Assembly (NCBI GenBank): GCA_002410325.1
Contig: DHRK01000044.1
Coordinates: forward strand, 40,047-104,046
Direction of reading: 5' to 3'
DNA: 64,000 nt
Source of the DNA: Syntrophomonas sp. UBA5314
GTDB lineage: Bacteria > Bacillota > Syntrophomonadia > Syntrophomonadales > Syntrophomonadaceae
Part shown: positions 8,968 through 17,601 of the stretch, piece by piece
Position numbering within the stretch: the first letter of the stretch is position 1
Layout: each line of letters begins with the position of its first letter
Program-made: the position numbers and the translations under genes
The notes under the pieces: generated by a model
What the model was told of the DNA's origin: nothing
The model's input: the letters and a program-made list of their open reading frames with translations, nothing else
Database searches by the model: none

Positions 8968-10335
8968 TTGTACAAGCGATGTCTTTGCTTCTTTTTGTTA
9001 TTGCTGCTATGTCCCTTTTACATACCCGGTTATACATATGAAGCCCTGGCGGTAAGTCCCGATACATACATAAATCAAATCAAAATAGACGGAAGTATTA
9101 CCCCGTTAAATCCCCCGGCCTTTATTACCGGTGGTCGAACCCTGGTTCCGGTGGTGTTTATGGCCGCCAATCAGTCCCTGGGGGCTGAAGTCACCTGGGA
9201 TGCAAGGCAGCGCAAGGTGTCCATCAACTGCCGGGAGCACCGGATTGAACTGAACATTGGCCAGAAGACCGCCCTGGTTGACGGTCAGAGCTACACGATG
9301 GATGTGGCTCCGCTCATATGGCAGAACCGCACTTATATTCCTTTGAGTTTTGTGGCCGCACACCTGGGAGGAAGGGTGCTGTGGAACAGCGCCAGCCAGG
9401 AGATAAGCATCAATTTTAACTACCAGCCCCGGGTTTTTGCCTACTACTATTACAGCCCCATGGAGGAGATCGAGGCCAACCGCCATCTGTTTACCGACAT
9501 TGCTTTCCGGTGGCTGTCAGCCGATGGGAACGGAAACCTTTCCTACGAATATAAGGATGAGTACCGGGAAAAGATCGACTGGGTACGCCAGCAGGGCATT
9601 GCCGCCCACGCCAGTGTTGCTCTAATGGAGCGCGAGCAGCTGCATCAGCTCTTGAGCAGTCCGTCCAACCGAAGCCGGCTGATCAAGCAGTTGACCGATC
9701 TGGCGGTCCGGGACAAATATGACGGGGTAAATATTGATTTTGAATTTATCGCTCCTGAAGACGGTCCTTATTTTACCCGCTTTCTTCAGGAACTAAAGGC
9801 GGCCCTGGGGCCTGACAAGATGCTGTCGGTGGCGGTCTTTGCCCGGACCGGGGAAGAAAAATGGGCCACTCCTTATGACTATAAAGCCATCGGTGAGGCT
9901 GTCGATCTGGTAGTGGTCATGGCCTATGACTACAGTTACCTGGACAGCGAACCGGGGCCGGTGGCCCCCCTCTGGTGGGTGGAAAGGGTGGCCGGCTACA
10001 TGCAGAGACAAATGGCTCCGGAAAAGATCTTGATGGGAATGGCTACCTACGGCTATGATTGGGGCAGCGATGGAGAAGCCAGGACGGTCAGTGCGTCTAA
10101 ATTGCAGCAGATCGTGGCTAAATACACGGTAGTCGATCATTTTGACCAGGCCAGCATGAGCCCCTATTATACCTATTACGATGAAGAGGGCCACTATCAC
10201 CAGATATGGATGGAGAACCAAAAGAGCTTAAACGCCAAATGGACCTTGTGCCAGGCTGAGCAGCTGGGTGGGGTGGCCTTCTGGCGAATTGGGACCGGCT
10301 TTTTAGAAATCTATCAGGTATTGGCCGGGCAGTGA
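8968..10335 (+). CDS. Secreted GH18-family hydrolase with copper-amine-oxidase-like N-terminal domain
   Basis: A 455-residue exported protein. It has a signal peptide (CFFLLLLLCPFYIPGYTYEALA), then a copper amine oxidase N-like domain at about 25-145 (GRTLVPVVFMAANQSLGAEVTWD; RTYIPLSFVAAHLGG), then a GH18 barrel at about 155-450. YDGVNIDFEF matches the GH18 DxxxDxE signature with acid Glu259. Relatives of this architecture act on peptidoglycan or spore cortex; a wall target is inferred. TTG 8968 is preferred to GTG 8959 because GAGGTGG sits 5 nt upstream of it. Confidence 0.88.
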   Translation: MYKRCLCFFLLLLLCPFYIPGYTYEALAVSPDTYINQIKIDGSITPLNPPAFITGGRTLVPVVFMAANQSLGAEVTWDARQRKVSINCREHRIELNIGQKTALVDGQSYTMDVAPLIWQNRTYIPLSFVAAHLGGRVLWNSASQEISINFNYQPRVFAYYYYSPMEEIEANRHLFTDIAFRWLSADGNGNLSYEYKDEYREKIDWVRQQGIAAHASVALMEREQLHQLLSSPSNRSRLIKQLTDLAVRDKYDGVNIDFEFIAPEDGPYFTRFLQELKAALGPDKMLSVAVFARTGEEKWATPYDYKAIGEAVDLVVVMAYDYSYLDSEPGPVAPLWWVERVAGYMQRQMAPEKILMGMATYGYDWGSDGEARTVSASKLQQIVAKYTVVDHFDQASMSPYYTYYDEEGHYHQIWMENQKSLNAKWTLCQAEQLGGVAFWRIGTGFLEIYQVLAGQ

Positions 10336-10412
10336 TTTAATCCCCAGTAAAGATGGGTATATTGCTTTTTTCCCTTCCTTAAGTACAATAGGTAGAGGAG
10401 GGATAATTAACC

Positions 10413-10826
10413 ATGTTTTTCAAAAGAAAACCCGATCCGATCAAGGAATATCTCCATAAATGCAATACTATCGCCATTGTCGGTCTGTCGGACGACCCTT
10501 ATCGGGCCAGTCATCATATAGCAGCCTATCTGCAGAGTAAAGGCTATCGGATTATTCCGGTAAATCCCTATGTGAACGAGGTTCTGGGGGAGAAGGCCTA
10601 TCCTGATCTGGAATCCATTCCCTGTGAAGTAGATCTGGTTGATGTATTTCGCAATGAAGAAGATATTCTTCCCATTATAAATCAGGCGGTAATGAAAAAT
10701 ATACCGGCCATCTGGCTGCAGCTGGGCTTGACGTCGCCGGAAGGTGAGGAAATAGCCCGGGAAAAGGGTATCCTGTTTGTTCAGGACCGCTGTATCATGC
10801 AAGAGCACCGGCGCCTGATCGGCTAA
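10413..10826 (+). CDS. CoA-binding domain protein (YccU family)
   Basis: A 137-residue single Rossmann-like CoA_binding domain: NTIAIVGLSDDPYRASHHIAAYLQSKGYRI, then IPVNP and VDLVDVFRNEED. The family binds CoA or a related nucleotide, but its cellular role is not settled. ATG start behind GGAGGG. It stands alone, with no obvious operon partner. Confidence 0.85.
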   Translation: MFFKRKPDPIKEYLHKCNTIAIVGLSDDPYRASHHIAAYLQSKGYRIIPVNPYVNEVLGEKAYPDLESIPCEVDLVDVFRNEEDILPIINQAVMKNIPAIWLQLGLTSPEGEEIAREKGILFVQDRCIMQEHRRLIG

Positions 10827-10934
10827 GGCTTTTTACAGGCGGACTTAATGAAACGGGGAAGCTGCCTGAACCCTGTTTTGCAATGAAGCGATCGGATAAG
10901 GTCCGTACCGTTTAAAGGGACGAACCGGTAAGGG

Positions 10935-10979
10935 ATAAGGGACGGACCTCCTGCTCCGCAGCAAGGTCGCGTCCCTTAT
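10935..10979. repeat. Imperfect palindrome with ATAAGGGACG arms
   Basis: A 10-bp perfect outer stem (ATAAGGGACG at 10935-10944 with CGTCCCTTAT at 10970-10979), plus inner ACCT/AGGT and CTGC/GCAG pairs. It shares GGGACGGACCT with the hairpin at 19281-19330. Confidence 0.65.
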
Positions 10980-11054
10980 ATAGTGAGGCCGCATTCCTTA
11001 TATAAGGACCGCTATTATTATACTCCGGTTTTATTTTTTTATGGAGGGGTAAGA

Positions 11055-11786
11055 ATGAGTATTGAGCAGCCTGATCTGTTTGGAGATGCCGCCCGGGAAA
11101 AGGAGAAGGCTATGTCGGAGAAACCGGTTGATCCTATTCCAGTTTCAGTTCCCCAAAAGAATAACCAGGCTTTTCTTCCCGGAGTAAAATGGGAAGCAGC
11201 CTTTCCGGAAATAAATGACTACCAGAGCCTTCAGGAGCGGGCTCTGGGCTGCTCGGCCTGTCGGTTGCGCTCCACCTGTCAGCAGGTAGTGTTTGGCAGC
11301 GGGGACCCGGCGGCTAAAATTATGTTTGTAGGCGAAGGACCGGGGCGTGATGAAGACCTGCAGGGCGAGCCCTTTGTCGGAAAAGCTGGACAGCTTTTGG
11401 ACAAAATCCTGGCTGCCGCCGATTTCCACCGCCCCAGCGTATATATATGCAATGTGGTAAAATGCCGGCCGCCGGAAAACCGGCTTCCCAACCCGGATGA
11501 AGTCAAGGAATGCAGCCGGTTTTTGGAAGCCCAAATCCGCATAATAAAGCCCCGGATCATAATGTGTCTGGGGTCTCTGGCCAGCCAGGCGGTGATTGAC
11601 CCCAAGGCCCGAATAACTCAGATCAGGGGCCGGTGGTTCACCCGGCAGGGTATCAACATGATGGCTACCTTCCACCCGGCCGCGCTGCTGCGCAATCTCT
11701 CCTACAAAAGACCGACCTGGGAGGATTTTAAACTGGTTCGAGACGAATACCAGCGGCTTGCGGAGCTTGATAAAGGAGTAGATTAA
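11055..11786 (+). CDS. Uracil-DNA glycosylase, family 4 (Fe-S)
   Basis: Excises uracil from DNA. The 243 residues from ATG 11055 carry the family-4 hallmarks: the [4Fe-4S] ligand pair CSACRLRSTC, the active-site loop GEGPGRDEDLQGEPFVG, the second ligand region CNVVKCRPPENR with EVKECSRF, and the C-terminal FHPAALLR. GGAGGGG lies 5 nt before the ATG; the longer in-frame start at 10983 would read through the upstream palindrome and is rejected. About 65 N-terminal residues precede the catalytic domain. tsaE begins 3 nt downstream. Confidence 0.93.
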   Translation: MSIEQPDLFGDAAREKEKAMSEKPVDPIPVSVPQKNNQAFLPGVKWEAAFPEINDYQSLQERALGCSACRLRSTCQQVVFGSGDPAAKIMFVGEGPGRDEDLQGEPFVGKAGQLLDKILAAADFHRPSVYICNVVKCRPPENRLPNPDEVKECSRFLEAQIRIIKPRIIMCLGSLASQAVIDPKARITQIRGRWFTRQGINMMATFHPAALLRNLSYKRPTWEDFKLVRDEYQRLAELDKGVD

Positions 11787-11789
11787 AAC

Positions 11790-12278
11790 TTGGAAGCCAG
11801 GATAGTGAAGCAGATAGATACGGAAATGGATATGGAAGCCCTGGGAGGAATGCTCGCCCCCTGTTTAAAAGCGGGTGATCTGGTCTACCTGGCCGGGGAG
11901 CTGGGGGCGGGAAAGACCACCCTCACGCGCGGCATCGCCCGGGGATTGGGCTACCAGGGAAAGGTAAACAGTCCGACTTTTACTCTGATGAATGTGTACC
12001 AAGCCGGGTTTACGGTTTATCATTTCGACTTCTACCGCCTGGATGAAGGCGGCCTTTTAGATCTGGGACTGGAAGATTATTTGGGACGGGAGGGCATATG
12101 TATAGTCGAGTGGCCGGAAGTCGGTCAAAATCTGCTGCCCGGTGACGCCCTACGGATCGATATCATACTTCAGAATGATGATTACGAAGGCCCCCGGCAG
12201 GTGGTGGTCAGAGGTGCTGGCCAACGCGCCCAGCTTATAATAGAAAGGTTGAAGCCGCTTGTTAATTCTGGCTGTTGA
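11790..12278 (+). CDS. tsaE: tRNA threonylcarbamoyladenosine biosynthesis ATPase TsaE
   Basis: The ATPase subunit of the bacterial t6A37 synthase, which works with TsaB and TsaD. It has 162 residues with Walker A GELGAGKTT (Lys42), SPTFTLMNVY, HFDFYRL and the IVEWPE motif. TTG start. Its 3' end overlaps tsaB by 20 nt. tsaE-tsaB-rimI-tsaD form one compact unit, so all t6A-transfer partners are made together. Confidence 0.95.
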   Translation: MEARIVKQIDTEMDMEALGGMLAPCLKAGDLVYLAGELGAGKTTLTRGIARGLGYQGKVNSPTFTLMNVYQAGFTVYHFDFYRLDEGGLLDLGLEDYLGREGICIVEWPEVGQNLLPGDALRIDIILQNDDYEGPRQVVVRGAGQRAQLIIERLKPLVNSGC

Positions 12279-12978
12279 CAGCGCCACACCGGTTGCCGGA
12301 GTGGCTTTAATGGATGAAAAAAAGCTGATCCGGGAGGAGTTTTCCAATTATAAGAAAACTCATTCCGAGTCCCTGATGCCTATGGTGGACCGGGTAATGA
12401 GGGAAAGCCGGTGCCAGTTGTCCGATCTGGACGGGATTGCAATAAGCATCGGACCGGGTTCGTTTACCGGGCTGCGTATCGGCCTGGCGGCGGCCAAGGG
12501 ACTGGCCCTGGGGGCTGGTATTCCGCTGGTGGCCGTCTCTACCCTGGAAATGCTGGCGGCCAATGTAATAGGGTGTGACGCCCTCATCTGCCCTATTTTG
12601 GATGCGCGGCGCAACGAAGTGTACGGAGGCCTGTACCTGATGAAGGGTTTTACTCCGGAAAACGTTTATCCCCCCGGGGCTTACGAGCCCGAAAAATTTT
12701 TTAACGCGATCAATGAGCAGGTTTTGATGTCAGGCACCGAATGCTGTATTATACTGGGGGATGCGGTGGACGTCTACTGGGAGTCGGTTCAACGGATTAT
12801 GGGTCCCAGGGGCATTAAAGCACCGGCCCACCTTGCCCTGCCCCGGGCTTCAGCCCTGGCCAGCCTGGGATTGAAAAAACTGGAGCAGGGAGCAACCGAG
12901 GAACCCTTAAACTTGAGTCCGATTTACCTGCGCCTTTCAGAGGCCGAAATAAAGCGCCAAAAAGGAGGAACAGCGTGA
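12259..12978 (+). CDS. tsaB: tRNA threonylcarbamoyladenosine biosynthesis protein TsaB
   Basis: An ASKHA-fold scaffold that dimerises with TsaD to build t6A on ANN-decoding tRNAs. It has 239 residues, with VDSATPVAGVAL at the start, HSESLMPMVDRVM, and the ISIGPGSFTGLRIGLAAAKGLA signature. TTG start inside the end of tsaE. The stop overlaps the rimI GTG. Confidence 0.94.
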   Translation: MLILAVDSATPVAGVALMDEKKLIREEFSNYKKTHSESLMPMVDRVMRESRCQLSDLDGIAISIGPGSFTGLRIGLAAAKGLALGAGIPLVAVSTLEMLAANVIGCDALICPILDARRNEVYGGLYLMKGFTPENVYPPGAYEPEKFFNAINEQVLMSGTECCIILGDAVDVYWESVQRIMGPRGIKAPAHLALPRASALASLGLKKLEQGATEEPLNLSPIYLRLSEAEIKRQKGGTA

Positions 12979-13430
12979 TTGAGACCGGGTTTATGATGCG
13001 CAAGATGACTCCCCGGGACCTGGATCAGGTAATGCTCATCGAGCAGGAAGCCTTTTCCCTGCCCTGGTCCCGGCAGTCTTATGAAAACGAACTGAAGAAT
13101 CAATACGCCAATTACCTGGTTATCGACTATCAAGGAGATGTAGGCGGCTATGGCGGGATCTGGGTGGTGTTTGATGAAGCTCATATCACCAATGTGGCCG
13201 TAGCTTCAAGTTTTCGAGGCCGGGGTTGGGGGCGGGCGCTCATGTTGGAGCTGGAAGCGCTGGCCCGCCGCAAGCGGGCGGTCCGCATATTGCTGGAAGT
13301 AAGGCCGTCGAACCGGGCCGCCATAGCCATGTACCATGGTTTAGGCTTTATGGTCAGTGGTTTGCGCAAACAGTATTATTCTGATAATAATGAAGATGCC
13401 ATTGTGATGGTAAAACACCTGGTGGAATAA
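12975..13430 (+). CDS. rimI: [Ribosomal protein S18]-alanine N-acetyltransferase-type GNAT
   Basis: A GNAT N-acetyltransferase of 151 residues. The acetyl-CoA loop reads VASSFRGRGWGRALM and is followed by LEVRPSNRAAIAMYHGLGF. It is named by its position between tsaB and tsaD, where RimI is found in many Firmicutes; the protein substrate is not proven. GTG start behind AAGGAGG, overlapping the tsaB stop. Confidence 0.9.
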   Translation: MIETGFMMRKMTPRDLDQVMLIEQEAFSLPWSRQSYENELKNQYANYLVIDYQGDVGGYGGIWVVFDEAHITNVAVASSFRGRGWGRALMLELEALARRKRAVRILLEVRPSNRAAIAMYHGLGFMVSGLRKQYYSDNNEDAIVMVKHLVE

Positions 13431-13456
13431 ATTCCGCCGATTATTGAGGAGAAGCT

Positions 13457-14455
13457 ATGGACCCGATCAAAATACTTGGAATAGAGACTTCCTGTGATGA
13501 AACTGCTGCTGCTATTGTGCAGGATGGTTCGATGGTCCTGTCTGACATAATCAGCTCGCAGATTGCCATCCACCAGCCTTACGGGGGAGTAGTCCCGGAA
13601 ATTGCCTCCCGCCATCATGTTGAGAATATCGGTCAGGTGGTCAATCGGGCTTTTGCCGAAGCCGGCCTCCCATACCAGGATATTCAGGCGGTTGCGGTAA
13701 CCAATCGGCCCGGCTTGATCGGGGCGCTTTTGGTTGGACTTTCGTTTGCCAAAGGCTTTGCCTATGCCCTGGATAAGCCTTTAATTGCCGTGAACCACCT
13801 GGAAGGACATATCTATGCCAATTTCCTGGAGCATCCCGGCATCGAGTTCCCTCTGATATGCCTGGTGGTGTCCGGGGGGCATACCAGCCTGCTTTACATG
13901 TCGGGACATGATGAATCCAGACTCTTGGGAGAAACACGCGATGATGCGGCTGGCGAGGCCTTTGACAAAGTAGCCCGGGTTCTAAATCTGGGGTATCCCG
14001 GTGGACCGGTTATTCAACGAGCGGCCGAAAACGGCCGGGCGGGCAATATCAAACTGCCCCGGGTGTTTCTGGACCGCGATGATTTTGAATTTTCATTCAG
14101 CGGGTTGAAAACTGCCACCATAAATCAGTGGAAGAAGCTGGGGCGCGCCGAGGAACATCAGGCCGACCTGGCGGCTGAATTCCAGGCTGCCCTGGTGGAT
14201 GTTCTGGTTGAAAAAACCATGCGGGCAGCGGAAAGATTCGGGGTTAAAAGTATTTTGACGGCCGGTGGGGTAGCGGCTAACCAATACTTACGCAATATGC
14301 TTGAAAAAGAAGGTCAAAAACGAGGGTTTTCCGTTTACTATCCGAGCTTAAAATTGTGCACTGACAATGCGGCTATGATTGCCGGAAAGGCCTATTTGTC
14401 CTATGTTAGAGGAGATTTCGCCGGGCTATCGCTCAATGCCTACCCGGGGCTATAG
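13457..14455 (+). CDS. tsaD: tRNA N6-adenosine threonylcarbamoyltransferase TsaD
   Basis: The catalytic subunit of t6A37 synthase, which transfers threonylcarbamoyl from TC-AMP to A37. The 332 residues include the ASKHA phosphate motif GIETSCDETA, SRHHVENI, the metal ligands His114 and His118 in NHLEGHIYAN, VVSGGHTSL and the C-terminal GGVAANQYLR with DNAAMIAG. ATG start behind GAGGAG. Confidence 0.96.
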   Translation: MDPIKILGIETSCDETAAAIVQDGSMVLSDIISSQIAIHQPYGGVVPEIASRHHVENIGQVVNRAFAEAGLPYQDIQAVAVTNRPGLIGALLVGLSFAKGFAYALDKPLIAVNHLEGHIYANFLEHPGIEFPLICLVVSGGHTSLLYMSGHDESRLLGETRDDAAGEAFDKVARVLNLGYPGGPVIQRAAENGRAGNIKLPRVFLDRDDFEFSFSGLKTATINQWKKLGRAEEHQADLAAEFQAALVDVLVEKTMRAAERFGVKSILTAGGVAANQYLRNMLEKEGQKRGFSVYYPSLKLCTDNAAMIAGKAYLSYVRGDFAGLSLNAYPGL

Positions 14456-14472
14456 TCCTTGTGAAAAGTGGA

Positions 14473-14589
14473 TGTGGATAATGTGGAAAAGTCTGTTGAT
14501 AACTACTTAATTCGGGGTTTGCGAAAACTGATACATATTCTCTATATACGGTCCATAAACTCCGGGGCGAACGGATGTATTGTGGATAA
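14473..14589. other. Cluster of DnaA-box-like 9-mers
   Basis: Two perfect TGTGGATAA boxes (14473-14481, 14581-14589) and two one-mismatch boxes (TGTGGAAAA at 14482, TGTTGATAA at 14494), all in one orientation within the 155-nt tsaD-lgt gap. This could be a DnaA-binding cluster. The same 9-mer also occurs singly inside coding sequence at 45585 and 49056, so one copy alone means little. Confidence 0.45.
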
Positions 14590-14610
14590 CCAACAAGGAG
14601 CGGAAAAAAA

Positions 14611-15399
14611 TTGAAACCTATCATATTTTCAATAGGCAATTTTAATGTTTATTCCTGGGGTTTCATGATGGCCCTGGCGGTAATTATCTCGGTATGGGGC
14701 TGCGGAAGGCTTTTTGAAAAAGAAGGCTACCAGCGGGAATGGGCCATGGACCTCATTGTGTTAATGGCTCTGGCCGGCCTGGCCGGCTCCTACCTGCTCT
14801 ATTTTGTCACCTACGATTGGGGTTTGTTCTGGAGCTCTCCGTCCCAGTACTGGGCCATGCACCGGGGAGGGGTGCGCGGACTGGTTTGGTACGGTGGATT
14901 TATTGCCGCATTCATTCCTTTAACCATCTATATAAAGCGTAAAAACCTCTCCTTTTGGAAATTGGGAGATATATTCGCACCTTATCTGGCCTTGAGCTAT
15001 GCACTGGTGAGAATCGGCTGCTTCCTGGCCGGATGCTGCTATGGAAAGGCCACTGCTTCGTTCCTGGGTGTAGTATTCCCTTATGTGGATTCCTGCTCCC
15101 GCTATCCTACCCAGTTGATGAGTTCAGCCGCCAACCTGTTGATATTTGCCTTTTTACTCTGGTCCTACCACCGGCGGCGCTTCAGCGGACAGATAATGAG
15201 TCTTTATCTCATGCTCTATCCCATCTATCGCTTTATCATCGAATATTTCAGAGAGCCGGAGGCCATGGTAGGCTCTCTTACCCAGGCACAGTTCATAAGT
15301 ATCATCATATTTTTAGTGGGAGCTCTGCTCTATGCCTGGCTCAGCCGGCGGCAGAGGAAACAGCAGGAGTGGGCGGAAAATGAACCAGCCGACAACTAA
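14611..15399 (+). CDS. lgt: Prolipoprotein diacylglyceryl transferase-like membrane protein
   Basis: Lgt moves diacylglyceryl from phosphatidylglycerol to the lipobox cysteine of prolipoproteins in the membrane. This protein has 262 residues and about seven hydrophobic segments, with RGGVRGLVWYGGF, the RIGCFLAGCCYG signature arginine region, RYPTQL and YFREPE. The Cys-rich RIGCFLAGCCYG differs from the common GRIGNFINGE form, so it may be a divergent paralogue rather than the main Lgt. TTG start. The end overlaps the next gene by 20 nt. Confidence 0.82.
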   Translation: MKPIIFSIGNFNVYSWGFMMALAVIISVWGCGRLFEKEGYQREWAMDLIVLMALAGLAGSYLLYFVTYDWGLFWSSPSQYWAMHRGGVRGLVWYGGFIAAFIPLTIYIKRKNLSFWKLGDIFAPYLALSYALVRIGCFLAGCCYGKATASFLGVVFPYVDSCSRYPTQLMSSAANLLIFAFLLWSYHRRRFSGQIMSLYLMLYPIYRFIIEYFREPEAMVGSLTQAQFISIIIFLVGALLYAWLSRRQRKQQEWAENEPADN

Positions 15400-15958
15400 A
15401 GCCGGGTTGCGCCAAGCGATTCTCGCGGCCCGGAATCTTTTATCCCCGGCCCAGGTTGAGGAAAAGAGCCGCCGCATAATGGAACGCTTGAAAGAAATTG
15501 AACCCCTGCGGCAAGCCCGGGTTATCATGGCCTATAGCTCGATAAGAAATGAAGTGAATCTGTGGCCTTACCTGGAAGAAATGCTGAGGCAGGGCAAAAC
15601 GATCCTTCTGCCCCGGGTTGAGGGGGATATGCTTGAGGCGGTGGAGTTTCGAGCCCAGGGTAAGTGCCGGATCAGTTCCTTTGGCATTCAAGAGCCGCTT
15701 GGTCCCGGGCAGCCGCTGGAAAGCATTGAGGCAGTGTTGGTTCCGGGGGTGGCCTTCGATGGTAATGGCCATCGCCTGGGTTATGGCAGAGGCTTTTACG
15801 ATCGATTTCTGCCCGGATTGCCTCCCTCGGTCTTCCTCTGCGGCGTAGCCTATGAATTTCAGATAGTCGACGCGGTTTTCCCTGAAGAGCAGGATATACC
15901 GATGCACTGGATAGTAAGCGAACAGTCGGAAGTAGCCGTAGACATGCGGTTCTTCTAA
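15380..15958 (+). CDS. 5-formyltetrahydrofolate cyclo-ligase
   Basis: Converts 5-formyl-THF to 5,10-methenyl-THF with ATP in one-carbon metabolism. It has 192 residues, normal length. An N-terminal KAGLRQAILAARNLL region and YSSIRNEVN precede LLPRVEG and the C-terminal LVPGVAFDGNGHRLGYGRGFYDRFL signature. ATG 15380 is preferred to the upstream in-frame start at 15332, which lies inside lgt without a ribosome site. Confidence 0.94.
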   Translation: MNQPTTKAGLRQAILAARNLLSPAQVEEKSRRIMERLKEIEPLRQARVIMAYSSIRNEVNLWPYLEEMLRQGKTILLPRVEGDMLEAVEFRAQGKCRISSFGIQEPLGPGQPLESIEAVLVPGVAFDGNGHRLGYGRGFYDRFLPGLPPSVFLCGVAYEFQIVDAVFPEEQDIPMHWIVSEQSEVAVDMRFF

Positions 15959-15990
15959 GTGAGACAGTGCAAGAGGTAACATAGAAAGCC

Positions 15991-16029
15991 CAGGGGGCAG
16001 CCAAGGGGCCGGTCCTTTTGGTTGCCCCT
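15991..16029. terminator. Hairpin between convergent genes
   Basis: An imperfect inverted repeat (left arm with GGGGGCAGCCAA, right arm with TTGGTTGCCCCT) between the cyclo-ligase gene and the convergent small membrane-protein gene. It could terminate both. Confidence 0.5.
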
Positions 16030-16279
16030 AGTGTTTCCGGGAGTCAGACGAGCGTTTTTTGATCTGGCGAAGGACCGGGGGACGGACGAAGAAAAGCAAA
16101 ATGGCTGATATTATCATAAAGGTCAGCAGCTGATCGGCCAGGGCGGGAATCAGTCCGATTTTAACCGCCAGGGCCACGAACAGGCCGGCTACAGCCAGCC
16201 AGATGAACCTGAAGCTTGACAACAGGAATTCAAGAACCGCGCATCCGGTTGCTATCAGAATCCAGGCTAGAGCCGGCAT
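16028..16279 (-). CDS. Small NfeD-like membrane protein
   Basis: An 83-residue integral membrane protein with three to four hydrophobic segments (ALAWILIATGCAVLEFLL; WLAVAGLFVALAV; LLTFMIISAILLFFV) and a basic tail after VRPPVLRQIKKR. This matches the membrane part of short NfeD-family proteins without the OB domain. ATG 16279 has AAAGGAAG upstream; a start at 16315 is possible but weaker. Partner and function unknown. Confidence 0.65.
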   Translation of the reverse strand: MPALAWILIATGCAVLEFLLSSFRFIWLAVAGLFVALAVKIGLIPALADQLLTFMIISAILLFFVRPPVLRQIKKRSSDSRKH

Positions 16280-16414
16280 AATAAATCTTCCTTTCTTGGT
16301 GCCTTCAAGCAGCATTCTATTTTGTCTATAATATCACAATTAGAGTTTTCTATAACTAAAACCCTTATGATACCATATACAGTAAAAGTTGATTTCCTTA
16401 TGGAGGGTCGGACA

Positions 16415-17362
16415 ATGAAAGTACTAATATACGGAGTCGGTGCCCTGGGCAGCGTTTACGGCTGCCTTTTAAAACTGAAAGGGCATCAGGTAGCAGGCAT
16501 TGATCATGAAGCGGTAGCCGGCCAGATTGAGCGGAGCGGGGTCAAAATAACCGGAATCTGGGGAGAACACTCGGCACGTTTAGACAGGGTGGTAAGCGAT
16601 TGTGATCAACTGCAAGGACAAGCCTTTGACTTGATTATCGTTACGGTAAAGGCGTATGATACCCGGGCGGCGGCAGCTCAGGTGCGGGGGCTTCTGTCTG
16701 AGTCCACTCATGTGCTACTGGCCCAAAACGGATACGGCAACTTCGAAGCGGCCCGTGAATTCATACCGGAAGAGCGTCTGATACTGGCCCGGGTAATATT
16801 TGGCGCGGAAACTTTAGGACCCGGCCAATCAAAAGTATCGGTCATAGCCGACGATGTAATCCTGGGCTCCCCAACCGGCAAAATCGATATGGATTACCTG
16901 GAGAAAATAGCTATCCTCTGCAATGATGCCGGTATTCCAACCCGTGCTTCGCAAGAAATTATGAAATTTGTATGGGCCAAGATAATATATAATTCGGCTT
17001 TAAACCCCCTGGGGGCAATCCTGGAGGTTCCCTATGGGAAGCTGGCCGAAGTTGAGTTCAGCCGGACCATTATGGACGGCATTATTGAAGAGATCTTCAC
17101 AGTTTTGCAAGCGGCCGGACAGGAAACCCTGTGGCCTGACGCCAATGCCTATAGAACCGCCTTTTATAAGCAAATGGTGCCTACTACCGCTCTCCATCAT
17201 GCCTCCATGCTGCAGGATATCCAGCGGGGGAGGAGGACGGAAATTGATTCCCTCAACGGAGCGGTAATTGAGCTGGGGGAAGGGCTGGGAGTGGCTACGC
17301 CAATCAATCAAGTGGTGGTCAATATTTTAAAATCGAAGGAGATAAAACACCTGGCTGTGTAG
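16415..17362 (+). CDS. panE: 2-dehydropantoate 2-reductase (ketopantoate reductase)
   Basis: Reduces ketopantoate to pantoate with NADPH for CoA synthesis. The 315 residues include the Rossmann motif VLIYGVGALGSVYG, LIIVTVKAYDT, ILARVIFGAE and KFVWAKIIYNSALNPLGAI with the catalytic Lys, and the C-terminal HHASMLQDIQRGRRTEIDSLNG. ATG 16415 has GGAGGG 7 nt upstream, so the longer upstream frame is discarded. PanE-family relatives act on several 2-oxoacids, so the substrate is probable, not proven. Confidence 0.9.
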   Translation: MKVLIYGVGALGSVYGCLLKLKGHQVAGIDHEAVAGQIERSGVKITGIWGEHSARLDRVVSDCDQLQGQAFDLIIVTVKAYDTRAAAAQVRGLLSESTHVLLAQNGYGNFEAAREFIPEERLILARVIFGAETLGPGQSKVSVIADDVILGSPTGKIDMDYLEKIAILCNDAGIPTRASQEIMKFVWAKIIYNSALNPLGAILEVPYGKLAEVEFSRTIMDGIIEEIFTVLQAAGQETLWPDANAYRTAFYKQMVPTTALHHASMLQDIQRGRRTEIDSLNGAVIELGEGLGVATPINQVVVNILKSKEIKHLAV

Positions 17363-17410
17363 ACGCAAAGAACCGTATGGTGACACTTTTTGACAAATAT
17401 CTATGCTTAA

Positions 17411-17439
17411 TTGCAGTCTACTACTATATCGTATATAAT
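17411..17439 (+). promoter_or_regulatory. Candidate promoter of the molybdenum-cofactor cluster
   Basis: TTGCAG (17411-17416), a 17-nt spacer and a perfect TATAAT (17434-17439). The -35 is weak (3 of 6). Confidence 0.45.
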
Positions 17440-17512
17440 ATGTTAAGCTTTCTCCTCGAATGGGGGTAGTTTTCTCCTTAATTACGCAATGGCGCACCGG
17501 CAAAAAAAGCGG

Positions 17513-17525
17513 GTATACAGTATAC
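17513..17525. promoter_or_regulatory. GTATACAGTATAC palindrome
   Basis: A 13-bp palindrome with a central A in the leader of the moaA cluster. A close copy (GTATACAGTATGC) lies upstream of glnA at 37601-37613. It may be a regulator site; the regulator is unknown. Confidence 0.4.
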
Positions 17526-17601
17526 AATCCAATAGTTGACTAAAATGCTGAAAAGTTTTAAAGCAGGGAGGAACCCGACTACGGGGAGGGAGGTTTTTCG
17601 T

